NCBI RefSeq assembly: GCF_023073715.1
Contig: NZ_JADPKA010000110.1
Coordinates: 62,001-126,000 of the forward strand
Direction of reading: 5' to 3'
From: Bradyrhizobium sp. 164
Lineage (GTDB): Bacteria; Pseudomonadota; Alphaproteobacteria; Rhizobiales; Xanthobacteraceae
Length of the DNA stretch: 64,000 nt
The position numbers and the translations under genes were made by a program. Shown here piece by piece: positions 1 through 8,799 of the stretch (the stretch's first letter is position 1; the number at the start of each line of letters is the position of its first letter). The notes beneath the pieces were generated by a model. That model saw only the letters and a list, made by a program, of their open reading frames with translations, made no database searches and was not told the DNA's origin.

Positions 1-2
1 GT

Positions 3-1946
3 GCACAGGAGCGCGGGCTCGACGGTTATCCCGTGTTCACGCGCAAGGCGATGACGGACCTGAACTACATCGCCTGCGCTTCGAAGCTGCTGGCTTTGAG
101 GCCGCGCATCTTCCCGCAATTCGCCACCCACAACGCGCTAACCGTCGCGACTGTGCTCGAGCTTGCGCAAGGCAGTGGCGGCTTCGAATTCCAGCGCCTG
201 CATGGCATGGGCGAAGCGCTGTACGAGCAGCTTGCCAAGGACCATGCTGACATCGCCTACCGCACCTATGCGCCCGTCGGCAGCCATCGCGACCTGCTCG
301 CTTATCTGGTGCGGCGGCTGCTCGAGAACGGCGCCAATTCCTCCTTCGTGGCGCAGGCCGCTGATTATCGCGTGCCGGTGTCGGCGCTGTTGCAGCGTCC
401 GGCCGACGCCATCGAACGTCCGCAACAGGCGGTTCATCCCAGGATTCCGCTGCCCCGCGATCTCTTTGCACCGGAGCGCCGCAATTCGCGCGGGGTCGAA
501 TTCGGTGAGCGTGCCGCACTCGACCAGCTGCTGGCCGACGTCAGGGCTGAGGCGATCGATCTCAAGCCCATCCCAGATGCGACACCGGATCGGGCCAACG
601 CAGCGGTGACTGCTACGCGCGCCGGCTTTGTCGCCTGGAGCCGGACGCCGGCGGCTGCGCGCGCGGCGGCGCTGGAGCAGGCTGCGCATCTTTTGGAGAG
701 CCGCAGGGCCCATTTCATCGCGCTGCTACAAGCGGAGGGCGGCAAGACGCTGGACGACGCGCTGTCGGAGCTGCGCGAGGCCGCCGATTTCTGCCGCTAT
801 TATGCCGCGCAGGGCCGCAAATTGTTCGGCGTTGACGCGGCCATGCCCGGTCCGACCGGCGAGAGCAATGCGCTCGCCATGCGCGGCCGCGGCGTCTTCG
901 TCGCGATCTCGCCGTGGAATTTTCCGCTCGCGATCTTCCTCGGCCAGGTCACAGCGGCGCTGATGGCCGGCAACAGCGTTGTCGCAAAGCCTGCCGAGCA
1001 GACGCCGCGCATCGCGCGCGAGGCCGTAGCCCTGCTGCACGAGGCTGGCATCCCCAAGAGCGCGCTGCATCTCGTCACTGGCGACGGCCGCATCGGTGCC
1101 GCGCTGACCGCGCATGCCGACATCGCGGGAATTGTCTTTACCGGCTCGACCGAGGTTGCTCGCAGCATCAACCGCGCGCTCGCCGCCAAGGACGGACCGA
1201 TCGTGCCGCTGATCGCGGAGACCGGCGGCATCAACGCCATGATTGCGGACGCGACCGCGCTGCCCGAACAGGTCGCCGACGATGTCGTGACCTCTGCCTT
1301 CCGTTCCGCCGGCCAGCGCTGTTCGGCGCTGCGGCTCTTGTTCGTGCAGGAGGACGTCGCCGACCGCATGATCGAGATGATCGCGGGCGCGGCGCGCGAG
1401 CTCAGAATCGGCGACCCAAGCGATGTCGCGACCCATGTCGGGCCGGTGATCGATCGCGAGGCCAAGCAGCGTCTCGATGCACACATCGCGCGAATGAAGG
1501 GCGAGGCGCGGCTGCACTTTGCAGGGCACGCACCGGAGGGCTGCTTCGTCGCGCCGCACATCTTCGAGCTCAAAGAAGCCAGCCAGCTCACCGAGGAGGT
1601 GTTTGGGCCGATCCTGCATGTCGTACGCTACCGCGCCGAGAATCTGGGACGTGTCCTGCAAGCGATCGAGCGCACCGGCTACGGCCTCACCCTCGGCGTC
1701 CACTCCCGCATCGACGACACCATCGAGGCCATTATCGATCGAGTCCAGGTCGGCAACATCTACGTCAACCGCAACATGATCGGCGCCGTTGTCGGCGTGC
1801 AGCCGTTTGGCGGCAATGGCCTGTCCGGAACTGGCCCCAAGGCCGGCGGCCCGCACTATCTCGCGCGCTTTGCCACCGAGCAGACCGTGACCATCAACAC
1901 CGCGGCGGCCGGCGGCAATGCTGCGTTGCTTGCGGGGGAGGAGTGA
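3..1946 (+). CDS. putA: PutA, proline dehydrogenase / P5C dehydrogenase (5' partial)
   Basis: Bifunctional enzyme that oxidises proline to pyrroline-5-carboxylate (FAD, electrons to quinone) and then to glutamate (NAD+). The frame is already open at base 3 with no start, so the N-terminal part, including most of the PRODH barrel, lies outside the window. Seen here: the end of the barrel (YPVFTRKAMTDLNY and YAPVGSHRDLLAYLVRRL), then an aldehyde dehydrogenase domain with the cofactor motif SPWNFPLAIF, the general-base Glu in AETGG (codon 1218-1220) and the nucleophile Cys in GQRCSALR (codon 1320-1322). It ends soon after QPFGGNGLSGTGPKAGGPHY, as in the shorter PutA type without a long extra C-terminal domain. 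Both catalytic residues of the second step are intact. Confidence 0.95.
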   Translation, partial: AQERGLDGYPVFTRKAMTDLNYIACASKLLALRPRIFPQFATHNALTVATVLELAQGSGGFEFQRLHGMGEALYEQLAKDHADIAYRTYAPVGSHRDLLAYLVRRLLENGANSSFVAQAADYRVPVSALLQRPADAIERPQQAVHPRIPLPRDLFAPERRNSRGVEFGERAALDQLLADVRAEAIDLKPIPDATPDRANAAVTATRAGFVAWSRTPAAARAAALEQAAHLLESRRAHFIALLQAEGGKTLDDALSELREAADFCRYYAAQGRKLFGVDAAMPGPTGESNALAMRGRGVFVAISPWNFPLAIFLGQVTAALMAGNSVVAKPAEQTPRIAREAVALLHEAGIPKSALHLVTGDGRIGAALTAHADIAGIVFTGSTEVARSINRALAAKDGPIVPLIAETGGINAMIADATALPEQVADDVVTSAFRSAGQRCSALRLLFVQEDVADRMIEMIAGAARELRIGDPSDVATHVGPVIDREAKQRLDAHIARMKGEARLHFAGHAPEGCFVAPHIFELKEASQLTEEVFGPILHVVRYRAENLGRVLQAIERTGYGLTLGVHSRIDDTIEAIIDRVQVGNIYVNRNMIGAVVGVQPFGGNGLSGTGPKAGGPHYLARFATEQTVTINTAAAGGNAALLAGEE

Positions 1947-2061
1947 GGCCCTGCAGCGGGCGCCGTTGCATCCTGCCGAAACATCGGTCTAATGCTCCCA
2001 CGAGGCGCCCGCGCCAATTCCAGCGCGCGGGAAACGACAAGAGCGAGGGAGCAACGCCGCG

Positions 2062-3267
2062 ATGGAAAAGGGCATCTTTGCTGGGCTGAAGGTTCTGGAC
2101 TGCGCGAGCTTCATCGCAGCGCCCGCGGCCGCGACCGTGCTGTCGGATTTCGGCGCCGACGTCGTCAAGATCGAGCCGCCCGGCACCGGGGATCCCTACC
2201 GCAATCTGCCGAACCTTCCGGGCTATCCGACCGGTGAGCACAATTTCGCCTGGCTGCTGGAAGCCCGCAACAAGAAGAGCATCGCGCTCGACCTCTCCAA
2301 GCCGGAAGCGCAGGCCGTGCTCTATAAGCTGGTGGCGGAGGCCGACGTCTTCATCACCAATATGCCGCCGCCGGTGCGCGCCAAGCTCGGCATCACCTAT
2401 GACCACCTCGCCCATCTCAACGACCGGCTGATCTACGCCTCCTTCACCGGCTATGGCGAGAAGGGCGAGGAAGCCAACAAGCCCGGCTTCGACAGCAATG
2501 CCTATTGGGCGCGCTCCGGCCTGATGGACCTCGTCCGCGCCGATACCGACACGACACCGGCCCGCTCCGTCGCCGGCATGGGCGACCATCCCTGCGCCAT
2601 GGCCTTCTACGGCGCCATCGTCACCGCGCTCTATCAGCGCGAGAAGACCGGCAAGGGATCGCATGTCGCTTCCAATCTGATGGCCAATGGCGTCTGGGCC
2701 GCCAGCGTGCTGGCACAGGCAAAACTCTGCGGCGCCAAGTTCGGCGAGCGGCGCCCGCGCGAGCGCGCGCTGAACGCGGTGGCCAACCACTACCAGTGCA
2801 AGGACGGCCGCTGGCTGATCCTGTCCCTGCTCAACGAGGAGCGGCAGTGGCCGACGCTGGCGCGCTGCCTCGGGCGCGAGGACTTGATCGACGATCCGCG
2901 CTTCGTCACCAAGGCCGACCGCCACGCCCGCTCGGTCGAGCTGATCAAGATTCTGGACGACACCTTCGCCACCAAGGATCTCGGCGAATGGCGCAGGATC
3001 CTCGACGGCAACGGCCTCGTGTTCGGCGTCGTTGCCATTCTCGACGACATCCCCAACGACAAGCAAATGCTCGACAATGAGGTTCTGGTGCCGTTCGAGA
3101 ACGACACCATGCTCACCATCAACAGCCCGATCTGGATCGACGGCGCCAGGAAGGTGCAGCCGCGCAAGCCGCCCGCTGTTGGCGAGCACAGCGACGAGAT
3201 TTTGCGTGGGGCGGGATACGACGAGGCGGCGATCAAGCAGCTGCGGGGTACGGGGGCGGTGGGTTAG
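2062..3267 (+). CDS. CaiB/BaiF family (class III) CoA-transferase
   Basis: 401 aa, normal length for class III CoA-transferases, which move CoA between carboxylic acids through an aspartyl-CoA thioester. Family signs: the N-terminal LKVLDCASFIAAPAAATVLS, then DFGADVVKIEPPGTGDPYR, NKKSIALDLSKPEAQ and the region around GMGDHPCAMAFYGAIVTALY. The ATG is preceded by a purine-rich stretch (gcgaggga). It starts 115 bp after putA on the same strand; the gap makes co-transcription possible but not certain. The substrate cannot be read from sequence; annotations such as formyl-, succinyl- or alpha-methylacyl-CoA transferase would be guesses. Confidence 0.9.
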   Translation: MEKGIFAGLKVLDCASFIAAPAAATVLSDFGADVVKIEPPGTGDPYRNLPNLPGYPTGEHNFAWLLEARNKKSIALDLSKPEAQAVLYKLVAEADVFITNMPPPVRAKLGITYDHLAHLNDRLIYASFTGYGEKGEEANKPGFDSNAYWARSGLMDLVRADTDTTPARSVAGMGDHPCAMAFYGAIVTALYQREKTGKGSHVASNLMANGVWAASVLAQAKLCGAKFGERRPRERALNAVANHYQCKDGRWLILSLLNEERQWPTLARCLGREDLIDDPRFVTKADRHARSVELIKILDDTFATKDLGEWRRILDGNGLVFGVVAILDDIPNDKQMLDNEVLVPFENDTMLTINSPIWIDGARKVQPRKPPAVGEHSDEILRGAGYDEAAIKQLRGTGAVG

Positions 3268-3287
3268 GAGCCGCGCTCGCACGGCAT

Positions 3288-3368
3288 CGTCATCGCGAGC
3301 GCTGCGAAGCAATCCAGAATCCCTCCGCGGATGCATTGCTGGATTGCTTCGCTATGCTCGCAATGACG
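3288..3368. repeat. Dispersed palindromic repeat, family A copy 1
   Basis: Intergenic imperfect palindrome with arms containing GAAGCAATCCAGAA and TGGATTGCTTCGC, flanked by CGTCATCGCGAGC and GCTCGCAATGACG. The same arms occur at 12821-12906 and 22464-22551. Read as RNA it forms one long hairpin. Such elements are common between genes in Bradyrhizobium; here it separates the CoA-transferase from the GST gene. Confidence 0.8.
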
Positions 3369-3426
3369 GCGTGAGACCGTCTCGGTATAATGATCGGCAG
3401 CGCATCCCGTCCGCCTGCGAGGTCCC

Positions 3427-4074
3427 ATGCCCAGCTACCGCCTGCACTACTTCCCCGAATCCGGCAACAGCTACAAGCTGGCGCTGATGCTGACGCTTTG
3501 CGGCGAAAAATTCGAGCCGGTCTGGACCGATTTCGGCGGCGGCGTCACGCGCACCGCGGAATGGCGCAGGGCGGTGAACCCGATGGGTGAGATCCCCGTG
3601 CTCGAAATCGACGGCGTGAAGATGACGCAGACCGCGCCGCTCCTGCTCAAGCTTGCCGATCAGTACGGGCGCTTTGGCGCTGATACGGACGAGGAAAAAT
3701 TCGAGCTGTTGCGCTGGCTGTTCTGGGACAACCACAAGCTCACCGGCTACATGGCGACCTATCGCTTCATGCGCGCCTTCACCGCGAAAAACGATCCGCA
3801 GGTACTGAAGCATTTTCGCCGACGGCTCGAGGACTTCCTCGGCATCCTCGATGGACACCTCCAGCACAATGAATTCGCGATCGGCGCAAAGCCGACGGTC
3901 GCCGATATCTCGATGATGGCCTATCTGCATTATCCGAGTGACGAGCACGGCTTCGACTTCGCGGCGAGCCATCCGGCGATCCACGCCTGGCTCGGCCGCA
4001 TGGCCGCACTGCCCGGCTGGAAGCCGGCCTATGAACTGCTGCCAGGAAAACGGATGACGAATTACGCCAAGTGA
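3427..4074 (+). CDS. Glutathione S-transferase family protein
   Basis: 215 aa, the usual two-domain GST length. The N-terminal thioredoxin-like domain carries the early ESGNSYK segment, where the catalytic Ser/Tyr would lie, and the cis-proline motif NPMGEIPVLE (about residues 56-65). The helical C-terminal domain has the N-capping box region PTVADISMMAYL. Predicted to be cytosolic, conjugating glutathione to electrophiles or isomerising a substrate. It stands alone after a palindromic repeat and is followed convergently by two minus-strand genes. Substrate unknown. Confidence 0.88.
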   Translation: MPSYRLHYFPESGNSYKLALMLTLCGEKFEPVWTDFGGGVTRTAEWRRAVNPMGEIPVLEIDGVKMTQTAPLLLKLADQYGRFGADTDEEKFELLRWLFWDNHKLTGYMATYRFMRAFTAKNDPQVLKHFRRRLEDFLGILDGHLQHNEFAIGAKPTVADISMMAYLHYPSDEHGFDFAASHPAIHAWLGRMAALPGWKPAYELLPGKRMTNYAK

Positions 4075-4083
4075 GGGCGCCGA

Positions 4084-4248
4084 CTACCGCAAGGCCAGCC
4101 AGCCGAGCGTAAACAGGATCCCGCCGATGATGACCACCATCGCGACCGCCCAGGTGCTAACGCGGATGCTGCCGGTGACCTGCTTGGCTTCCTCGTTGTG
4201 CGCAATCTTGCGATTGCGCTCCTTGTTGGCTTCGCTCGGGTCCGTCAT
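4084..4248 (-). CDS. Small single-span membrane protein, 54 aa
   Basis: Short gene read from the complement: begins MTDPSEANKERNRKIAHNEE, a charged cytoplasmic N-terminus, followed by one hydrophobic helix (AVAMVVIIGGILFTLGWLAL, residues about 34-53), with the stop directly after the helix. The ATG at 4248 lies 17 bp downstream of the stop of the larger minus-strand gene (4266-5813), so the two may be co-transcribed. Charge distribution predicts N-in topology. No family is recognised; small one-helix proteins like this are often unannotated. Confidence 0.6.
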   Translation of the reverse strand: MTDPSEANKERNRKIAHNEEAKQVTGSIRVSTWAVAMVVIIGGILFTLGWLALR

Positions 4249-4265
4249 GGGTCATCCAAATCGGT

Positions 4266-5813
4266 TTAGCGCGTCTTGATGAAGCACATGCCGATGCGGC
4301 GCGAGGCCGCGGCAGCCTGACAGGTGAGGCCTTTAGCACAGCTCCATGACGTAAAACTCTTGTCCGTCGTTCCTGATCCCGCATTTTGCAGGGAACAATG
4401 CGCCCCCCAGCCGTCCTGATATTCGGTCCCGGCCAGCTCGCGGCCACCGCGGGTCTGTGGCCGGCTGGCAAATCCGCGTGAGAAATCGGGACGTTTGCCC
4501 GCGGCGAATGCGGTCAGGATGTCGCGGCGGCGGAGCTGGTCACCGAAGAAATGCGGCGATGCCGGCACGTTGGCGGAGTTCGAGGACTTGTCCACAAGCC
4601 AATCCACGCCCGGGAAATGGAAGCCGCCGATGCCGCGGGTCTGGTGGCAGCCGGCACAAGTGACGTCGTTGAGACGGCGCTGAAAGCCAGCGACCGAGCG
4701 GACGTTCTGCAGATCGATGCCGCGCGCGGCAGCCTGGTTCAAGGCACCGACCACGTCGTCATCGCCGAAGACGGGAACGTCGCTGCCCTCCCCTTTTCCT
4801 TCTCCTTGCATCATGCCGAACTCTGGCTGCAACGCCGAGGCATCGAGCCCGGCAGGTGTCGGCACCACCGCAGACGTCGCCAGGAATCTTTCCGGGATCA
4901 GCACCGTGCCGCGATCGAATTCGCGCAGATTTTCGGGCGCGAGCAACCAATCCCTAAAGTCGCGCCGAAGCGCATCGTCGGCAAGGATTCGGTCACGGTC
5001 GATTTGGTTCTCCAGCGTCGCTTCCTCGAACGTTTTCCTCGCAGCGTCGTACTTGAACACCTTGAGTAGATAGTCCGAGCGAAAATCGTGCAGCGCCGAT
5101 TTCGGCGCGACGGAGACCTGGATGTTGGTCTCGATGCGGTCGAGCATGGCATCGTGAGGCGAAGAGCGACTGCCGATCAACTCCTGCCAGTCGCCATCGT
5201 CGAGCCAGCGCCGCGCGATCGCGGCGCAGGTGACGGGATTATTCCCGTCCGTCTGGCGCGCGTCGCGCGCCTTCATCACCAGATTGAGCGTCATCGGCAG
5301 GCGCGTTGCGGTCTTGCCGCCCTCCGGCCTGCTCTCGTAACGCGCGAGACGGTAGATCAGCCGGATCTCACCGCAGGACTCTTCCGAGACATAGGCGCGG
5401 TCCATACGGTTGACGATGCCGGCCAGCACGAAACGCGTGTCGCGCGATCTCAGATTGGCTCGGTCGAACAATTGCACGTCAAAGCCTTCGCCGACGCCGA
5501 TGGTCTCGCCCGGATATGTCGCCTTGTACCGAGAAATGTAGCGGTCAAGTTCCGCATTGATCGCCGGCGGAATCGCTTTGAGCTGCGGCAACGACGAGAA
5601 CAGCAGGTCGGTCGTGAGCGGGATGTCGGCGTTCCGCTCCGGCCTTAGCAGGCTCGCGATCGTGAGAGCATCGCTCTGATCGAGCCGGCGCAACAGATCA
5701 GGATCGGTGATCGCCGTGCCGCGCGCCAATTGCACGTTCTCCGCCGCAGAAAGCGAGACGACACCGCCAAACAATGCGGCGGCAGCAACGACAATTCGCA
5801 AGGCGCGGCTCAT
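4266..5813 (-). CDS. Secreted protein with one CXXCH haem motif
   Basis: 515 aa. The N-terminus is a Sec signal peptide (AALFGGVVSLSAAEN, cleavage near residue 24), so the product is predicted to be periplasmic. Residues 386-390 read CAGCH, a covalent haem c-binding motif, in the context NDVTCAGCHQTRGIGG. A Cys-rich tail follows (WGAHCS, WSCAKGLTC, RRIGMCF), suggesting disulfides. The central part is unlike the compact class I cytochrome c fold, so haem attachment is possible but unproven. Best described as a conserved cytochrome-c-like protein of unknown role; a redox or structural function is inference. It precedes the 54-aa membrane protein on the same strand. Confidence 0.75.
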   Translation of the reverse strand: MSRALRIVVAAAALFGGVVSLSAAENVQLARGTAITDPDLLRRLDQSDALTIASLLRPERNADIPLTTDLLFSSLPQLKAIPPAINAELDRYISRYKATYPGETIGVGEGFDVQLFDRANLRSRDTRFVLAGIVNRMDRAYVSEESCGEIRLIYRLARYESRPEGGKTATRLPMTLNLVMKARDARQTDGNNPVTCAAIARRWLDDGDWQELIGSRSSPHDAMLDRIETNIQVSVAPKSALHDFRSDYLLKVFKYDAARKTFEEATLENQIDRDRILADDALRRDFRDWLLAPENLREFDRGTVLIPERFLATSAVVPTPAGLDASALQPEFGMMQGEGKGEGSDVPVFGDDDVVGALNQAAARGIDLQNVRSVAGFQRRLNDVTCAGCHQTRGIGGFHFPGVDWLVDKSSNSANVPASPHFFGDQLRRRDILTAFAAGKRPDFSRGFASRPQTRGGRELAGTEYQDGWGAHCSLQNAGSGTTDKSFTSWSCAKGLTCQAAAASRRIGMCFIKTR

Positions 5814-5850
5814 GCCCCAAGTAACACCGCGGCGACCAGCCTATTCAAGC

Positions 5851-5885
5851 AAAAAGGCGCCTCACGCAGTGGTGAAGCGCCTTTT
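5851..5885 (-). terminator. Rho-independent terminator
   Basis: Inverted repeat AAAAGGCGC / GCGCCTTTT (5852-5860 and 5877-5885) extended by TCAC/GTGA around a 6-nt loop with one mismatch. On the minus strand the hairpin is followed by a run of five T. It lies 20 bp beyond the stop of the gene at 5906-6925 and before the start of the CXXCH gene, separating the two minus-strand transcripts. Confidence 0.75.
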
Positions 5886-5905
5886 CGAAGGCCGGATATG
5901 AGGGC

Positions 5906-6925
5906 TCAACGCGCGACGATCAGGCCCTTGCTGGTGACAACCACCCAGCGGCCGTCCTGGCGGCGGATCGCATCGACGCGGCCGACGCCGGGGATGGGAT
6001 CGCCGGGATATACCTCGTAGAGGCCGTCGCGGCCTTCGATCAGCGCGCCGCCATTGGCGGCGTTGCGCAGCCTCCAGCCTTCGATCGTCGGCAGGCGGCC
6101 GACCTCGGTCTTGGGCGCGGCGGGTGCGGGCGCAGCCGCGGCGGTGGCAACCTGGGTCGGCGCGATCGAGCCGGTGGTCTCCTTGGCGGACGCGGCGGCT
6201 GCGGCCGGCGCGAGGGCCGCCGGCGGCGCGGCGCGGAGTTTGTCGACGGCCTCCGACAGTTTTGCGATCTTGGCCAACGGCTCGGCCTGCGCCTTCTCGA
6301 GCTTGTCGAGGCGGTCGTTGGTCCGGTTGAACTGGCTCACGTCGGTCTTGGAGGAGCGCTCGACATTGGCCTTCAGCGCGACGAGGTCGGCATCGATCCG
6401 CGCGACGGAAGCGTCCAGCGCGCTGGTATCGGCGACCTGTACCGGCGCCGGGGCCGTGGCGGCAAAGTGCATCATCCCTGCGGTCGCGAGCGTGCCGCTG
6501 ATCGCGCCGACGCAAGCAGCGATCGCCACCACCGCAGCCATCGCCGACAGGCGGCGCTTGCCGCCGGCTTCGCGCGGCTCCTCCGCCTTCACATGCGGGG
6601 CAAAGTCCTCGCGATCCCAGGAGCGTTCCGATGGCGCCATCACAATCAGCTTGCCGGGCTCCGGCTCGGGCTTGGATTCAGCCCTGGACTCCGCCTTGGA
6701 CTGAGCCTTGGGTTCAGTCTTGGATTCGAACTTCGGCACCTCGATCCTTGATGTCTCGATTTTTGGCGGCTCGATCTTGACCGGGTCGGGCTTCGGCGGC
6801 GCCTCGTGGTCAGGGGCGATCGAGGGGGCGTCGATCCCGGCAGCCTCGACCGTCTGCGAGGCGCTTGCTGCGGCTTCGACGGCGCCATGATCCAGGGAGG
6901 CCTGCTCGGGCATTGGTTCGCTCAC
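5906..6925 (-). CDS. Membrane-anchored coiled-coil protein of unknown function
   Basis: 339 aa, GTG start with GGAG 10 bases upstream. Order: an acidic, Pro/Lys-rich low-complexity cytoplasmic N-terminus (repeats of KPE, KAE, SKAES-like units to about residue 110); one transmembrane helix (LSAMAAVVAIAACVGAISGT, about residues 125-155); a coiled coil with DASVARIDADLVALKANVER and NRTNDRLDKLEKAQAE; an Ala-rich linker; and a compact C-terminal domain (GWRLRNAANGGALIEGRDG and YEVYPGDPIPGVGRVDAI) that resembles small beta domains in envelope proteins. Topology is bitopic with the C-terminus in the periplasm. No enzymatic motif is visible; a scaffolding or envelope role is inference. Confidence 0.75.
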   Translation of the reverse strand: MSEPMPEQASLDHGAVEAAASASQTVEAAGIDAPSIAPDHEAPPKPDPVKIEPPKIETSRIEVPKFESKTEPKAQSKAESRAESKPEPEPGKLIVMAPSERSWDREDFAPHVKAEEPREAGGKRRLSAMAAVVAIAACVGAISGTLATAGMMHFAATAPAPVQVADTSALDASVARIDADLVALKANVERSSKTDVSQFNRTNDRLDKLEKAQAEPLAKIAKLSEAVDKLRAAPPAALAPAAAAASAKETTGSIAPTQVATAAAAPAPAAPKTEVGRLPTIEGWRLRNAANGGALIEGRDGLYEVYPGDPIPGVGRVDAIRRQDGRWVVVTSKGLIVAR

Positions 6926-7178
6926 GGCTCAAATACTCCAGTCTAGGTTGACCTTTTGGTAACTTTCATTGCTTGCGAAATCCTTACCTCGGGACCCGCT
7001 TACCGAAATTTTAGGAACTCGTCCGAGGCCGAATTTGGCCGGGAAAGTGGAACCGGCGTGGCGACGTGCAACAAATTGTCAGCGGAGGCGGCATTGGGGC
7101 GCATTGCGCCCGTAGAATTCACTCGCGAGGCAGGGCGCCTCTCCGACGTGGTTCTGGCCTTGGCCAGTACCGGCGAGA

Positions 7179-7676
7179 TCACATCACCACGGGCGCATCC
7201 GGCAGCTCGTTCGAATGCGGTCTTTGCGGCGGGAAATGCCGCGCCAGTTCGCGCGACACGGCCTCGATGCCAGCGATCACGCCGCGCTCGAACTGGCCCG
7301 CCCTGAACTCGGTTTCCATCGCGTGGCAGATGCTCTCCCAGCGCTCGGCTCCAACCTTCGCGTCGATGCCACGGTCGGCGACGATCTCGACGTCGCGGTC
7401 GGCGAGCAGGAGATAGATGAGAACGCCGTTGTTGTGCTCGGTGTCCCAGATGCGCAGATGCGAGAACATGTCGAGCGCGCGCGCGCGCGCCGGCTGGTTG
7501 TGGAACAGCGGCGCACCGTCGAGCGCGCCTTCGACGACGAAGCGGACCTGGCCGGAATGGGTGGCTTCGCCCCGCTTGATCGCCTGCTCGATGCGGTCGA
7601 GCACGGCCTGCGGAAAAATCCGCTTCGCCCGCCAATGATGCTGCACGAGGTGCCTGGTGATGCGCTTGATGCTCAT
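7179..7676 (-). CDS. TPM-domain protein (short)
   Basis: 165 aa. A TPM (TLP18.3/Psb32/MOLO-1) type domain fills the protein: VRFVVEGALDG, the HLRIWDTEHNNGVLIYLLLA strand region, DRDVEIVADRGIDAK and the C-terminal helix. No signal peptide or membrane segment is present, in contrast to its neighbour. It begins 3 bp after the stop of the long TPM gene (7680), so the two are translated from one message. TPM domains accompany LemA in many bacteria; their biochemical activity is uncertain (acid phosphatase activity is reported for the plant TLP18.3 member). Confidence 0.85.
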   Translation of the reverse strand: MSIKRITRHLVQHHWRAKRIFPQAVLDRIEQAIKRGEATHSGQVRFVVEGALDGAPLFHNQPARARALDMFSHLRIWDTEHNNGVLIYLLLADRDVEIVADRGIDAKVGAERWESICHAMETEFRAGQFERGVIAGIEAVSRELARHFPPQRPHSNELPDAPVVM

Positions 7677-7679
7677 GAC

Positions 7680-8600
7680 CTACCAACTCCCCGAGGCGCC
7701 GCCGCCGCCAAAACTGCCCCCGCCGCCGCTAAAGCTGCCGCTATCGCTGTCGCTCGATGAGCCGCCGCTCCAGCCGCCCGATGGGGAGCCACTCGACCAA
7801 GAGCCGCCACGCGACCACCCTGTGCTTGGTCCCATCGCCGAAAACAGATCGGCGATGAACCCGATGATGAAGCCGAGAACGCCGACCGCCACGGCGAGGG
7901 TGAAAGAGCCGAGAATGAGCCAGGTCAGTGCTGCGATGATGCCGCCGGTCGCCAGCGATCCGAGCAGCCGGCCCAGCATGGCCCGGAAGACCCCGCCGAC
8001 CCCGATCGAGGCGAACAGCGTCACAAGGAAGACCGGCGCGAGGTCGTCCAGATGGCCGAAGCTGACAGTCGGCGAGGGAACCGGCAGCGGTTCGCCATCG
8101 ATGACCCGCATCATGCGATCGACACCGTCCGAGATGCCACCGCTGAAATTGCCGGTCCTGAATTTCGGCGTGATGACTTCATCGATGATCCGCCTCGACG
8201 TGACGTCGGTGAGCGCGCCTTCGAGGCCATAGCCGACTTCGATGCGCAAATGCCGGTCGTTCTTGGCGACGATGAGGATGGCGCCGTCGTCGACCTTCTT
8301 GCGTCCGATCTTCCAGGCCTCGGCAACGCGGATCGAGAACTGCTCGATCGTCTCCGGCTGTGTGGTCGGCACGATCAGGACAGCGAGCTGGCTGCCCTTC
8401 CGATTCTCGAAGTCGCGCAGCTTTTGCGACAGCGTAGCGATCTCGGCGCTCGAGAGCGTGCCGGTCTGGTCAACCACGCGGCCGGTGAGTTGGGGCACGG
8501 CGACGTCGGCGTGGACGGGGAGCGCGAAGGCGAAGAGAAGTGCGACGGCGAGAACAAACGAGGAGAAGACCGAAAGGGCCCACCACACCCTCGCTGTCAT
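7680..8600 (-). CDS. TPM-domain membrane protein (YgcG family)
   Basis: About 306 aa from the ATG at 8600. This start is preferred over the farther ATG at 8783 because it opens directly onto a signal peptide (residues 1-31, ending FALPVHADV), while the upstream extension is encoded inside an intergenic repeat. After the signal comes the TPM domain (VVDQTGTLSSAEIATLSQKL, QLAVLIVPTTQPETIEQFS, HLRIEVGYGLEGALTD), then two or three hydrophobic helices (APVFLVTLFASIGVGG, GIIAALTWLILGSF, VAVGVLGFIIGFIADL) and a Gly/Ser-rich tail ending in GGGGSFGGGGASGSW. This is the usual layout of the LemA-associated YgcG proteins. Confidence 0.87.
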   Translation of the reverse strand: MTARVWWALSVFSSFVLAVALLFAFALPVHADVAVPQLTGRVVDQTGTLSSAEIATLSQKLRDFENRKGSQLAVLIVPTTQPETIEQFSIRVAEAWKIGRKKVDDGAILIVAKNDRHLRIEVGYGLEGALTDVTSRRIIDEVITPKFRTGNFSGGISDGVDRMMRVIDGEPLPVPSPTVSFGHLDDLAPVFLVTLFASIGVGGVFRAMLGRLLGSLATGGIIAALTWLILGSFTLAVAVGVLGFIIGFIADLFSAMGPSTGWSRGGSWSSGSPSGGWSGGSSSDSDSGSFSGGGGSFGGGGASGSW

Positions 8601-8762
8601 CGCCCGGCTTTGCGTCTTCGCTGACGCTTCGCCGGCCCAATACCGAGGTGCCCGGCGAAGCCCTTGGAGCCGGGACCGGGCGATCCAGTATTCCAGAGAT
8701 GGCGGCGAGATACGGAGAGGCCGCGGCGAGCTGGATTCCCCGATTTCGCGGGGAATGACGGC
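8601..8762. repeat. Dispersed intergenic repeat, family B
   Basis: Stretch between lemA and the TPM gene with paired arms: ATCGCCCGGCTTTGCG-like arm answered by CCGGGACCGGGCGATCCAG, and a separate small palindrome GGATTCCCCGATTTCGCGGGG ending in AATGACGG. The CCCGGCGAAGCCCTTGGAGCCGGG core forms a further hairpin. This arrangement recalls Bradyrhizobium composite intergenic repeats; only one copy is in this window. Confidence 0.6.
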
Positions 8763-8799
8763 GGTGATTGGGGCTTGGCGCATTCGCGAATCGACGCGC

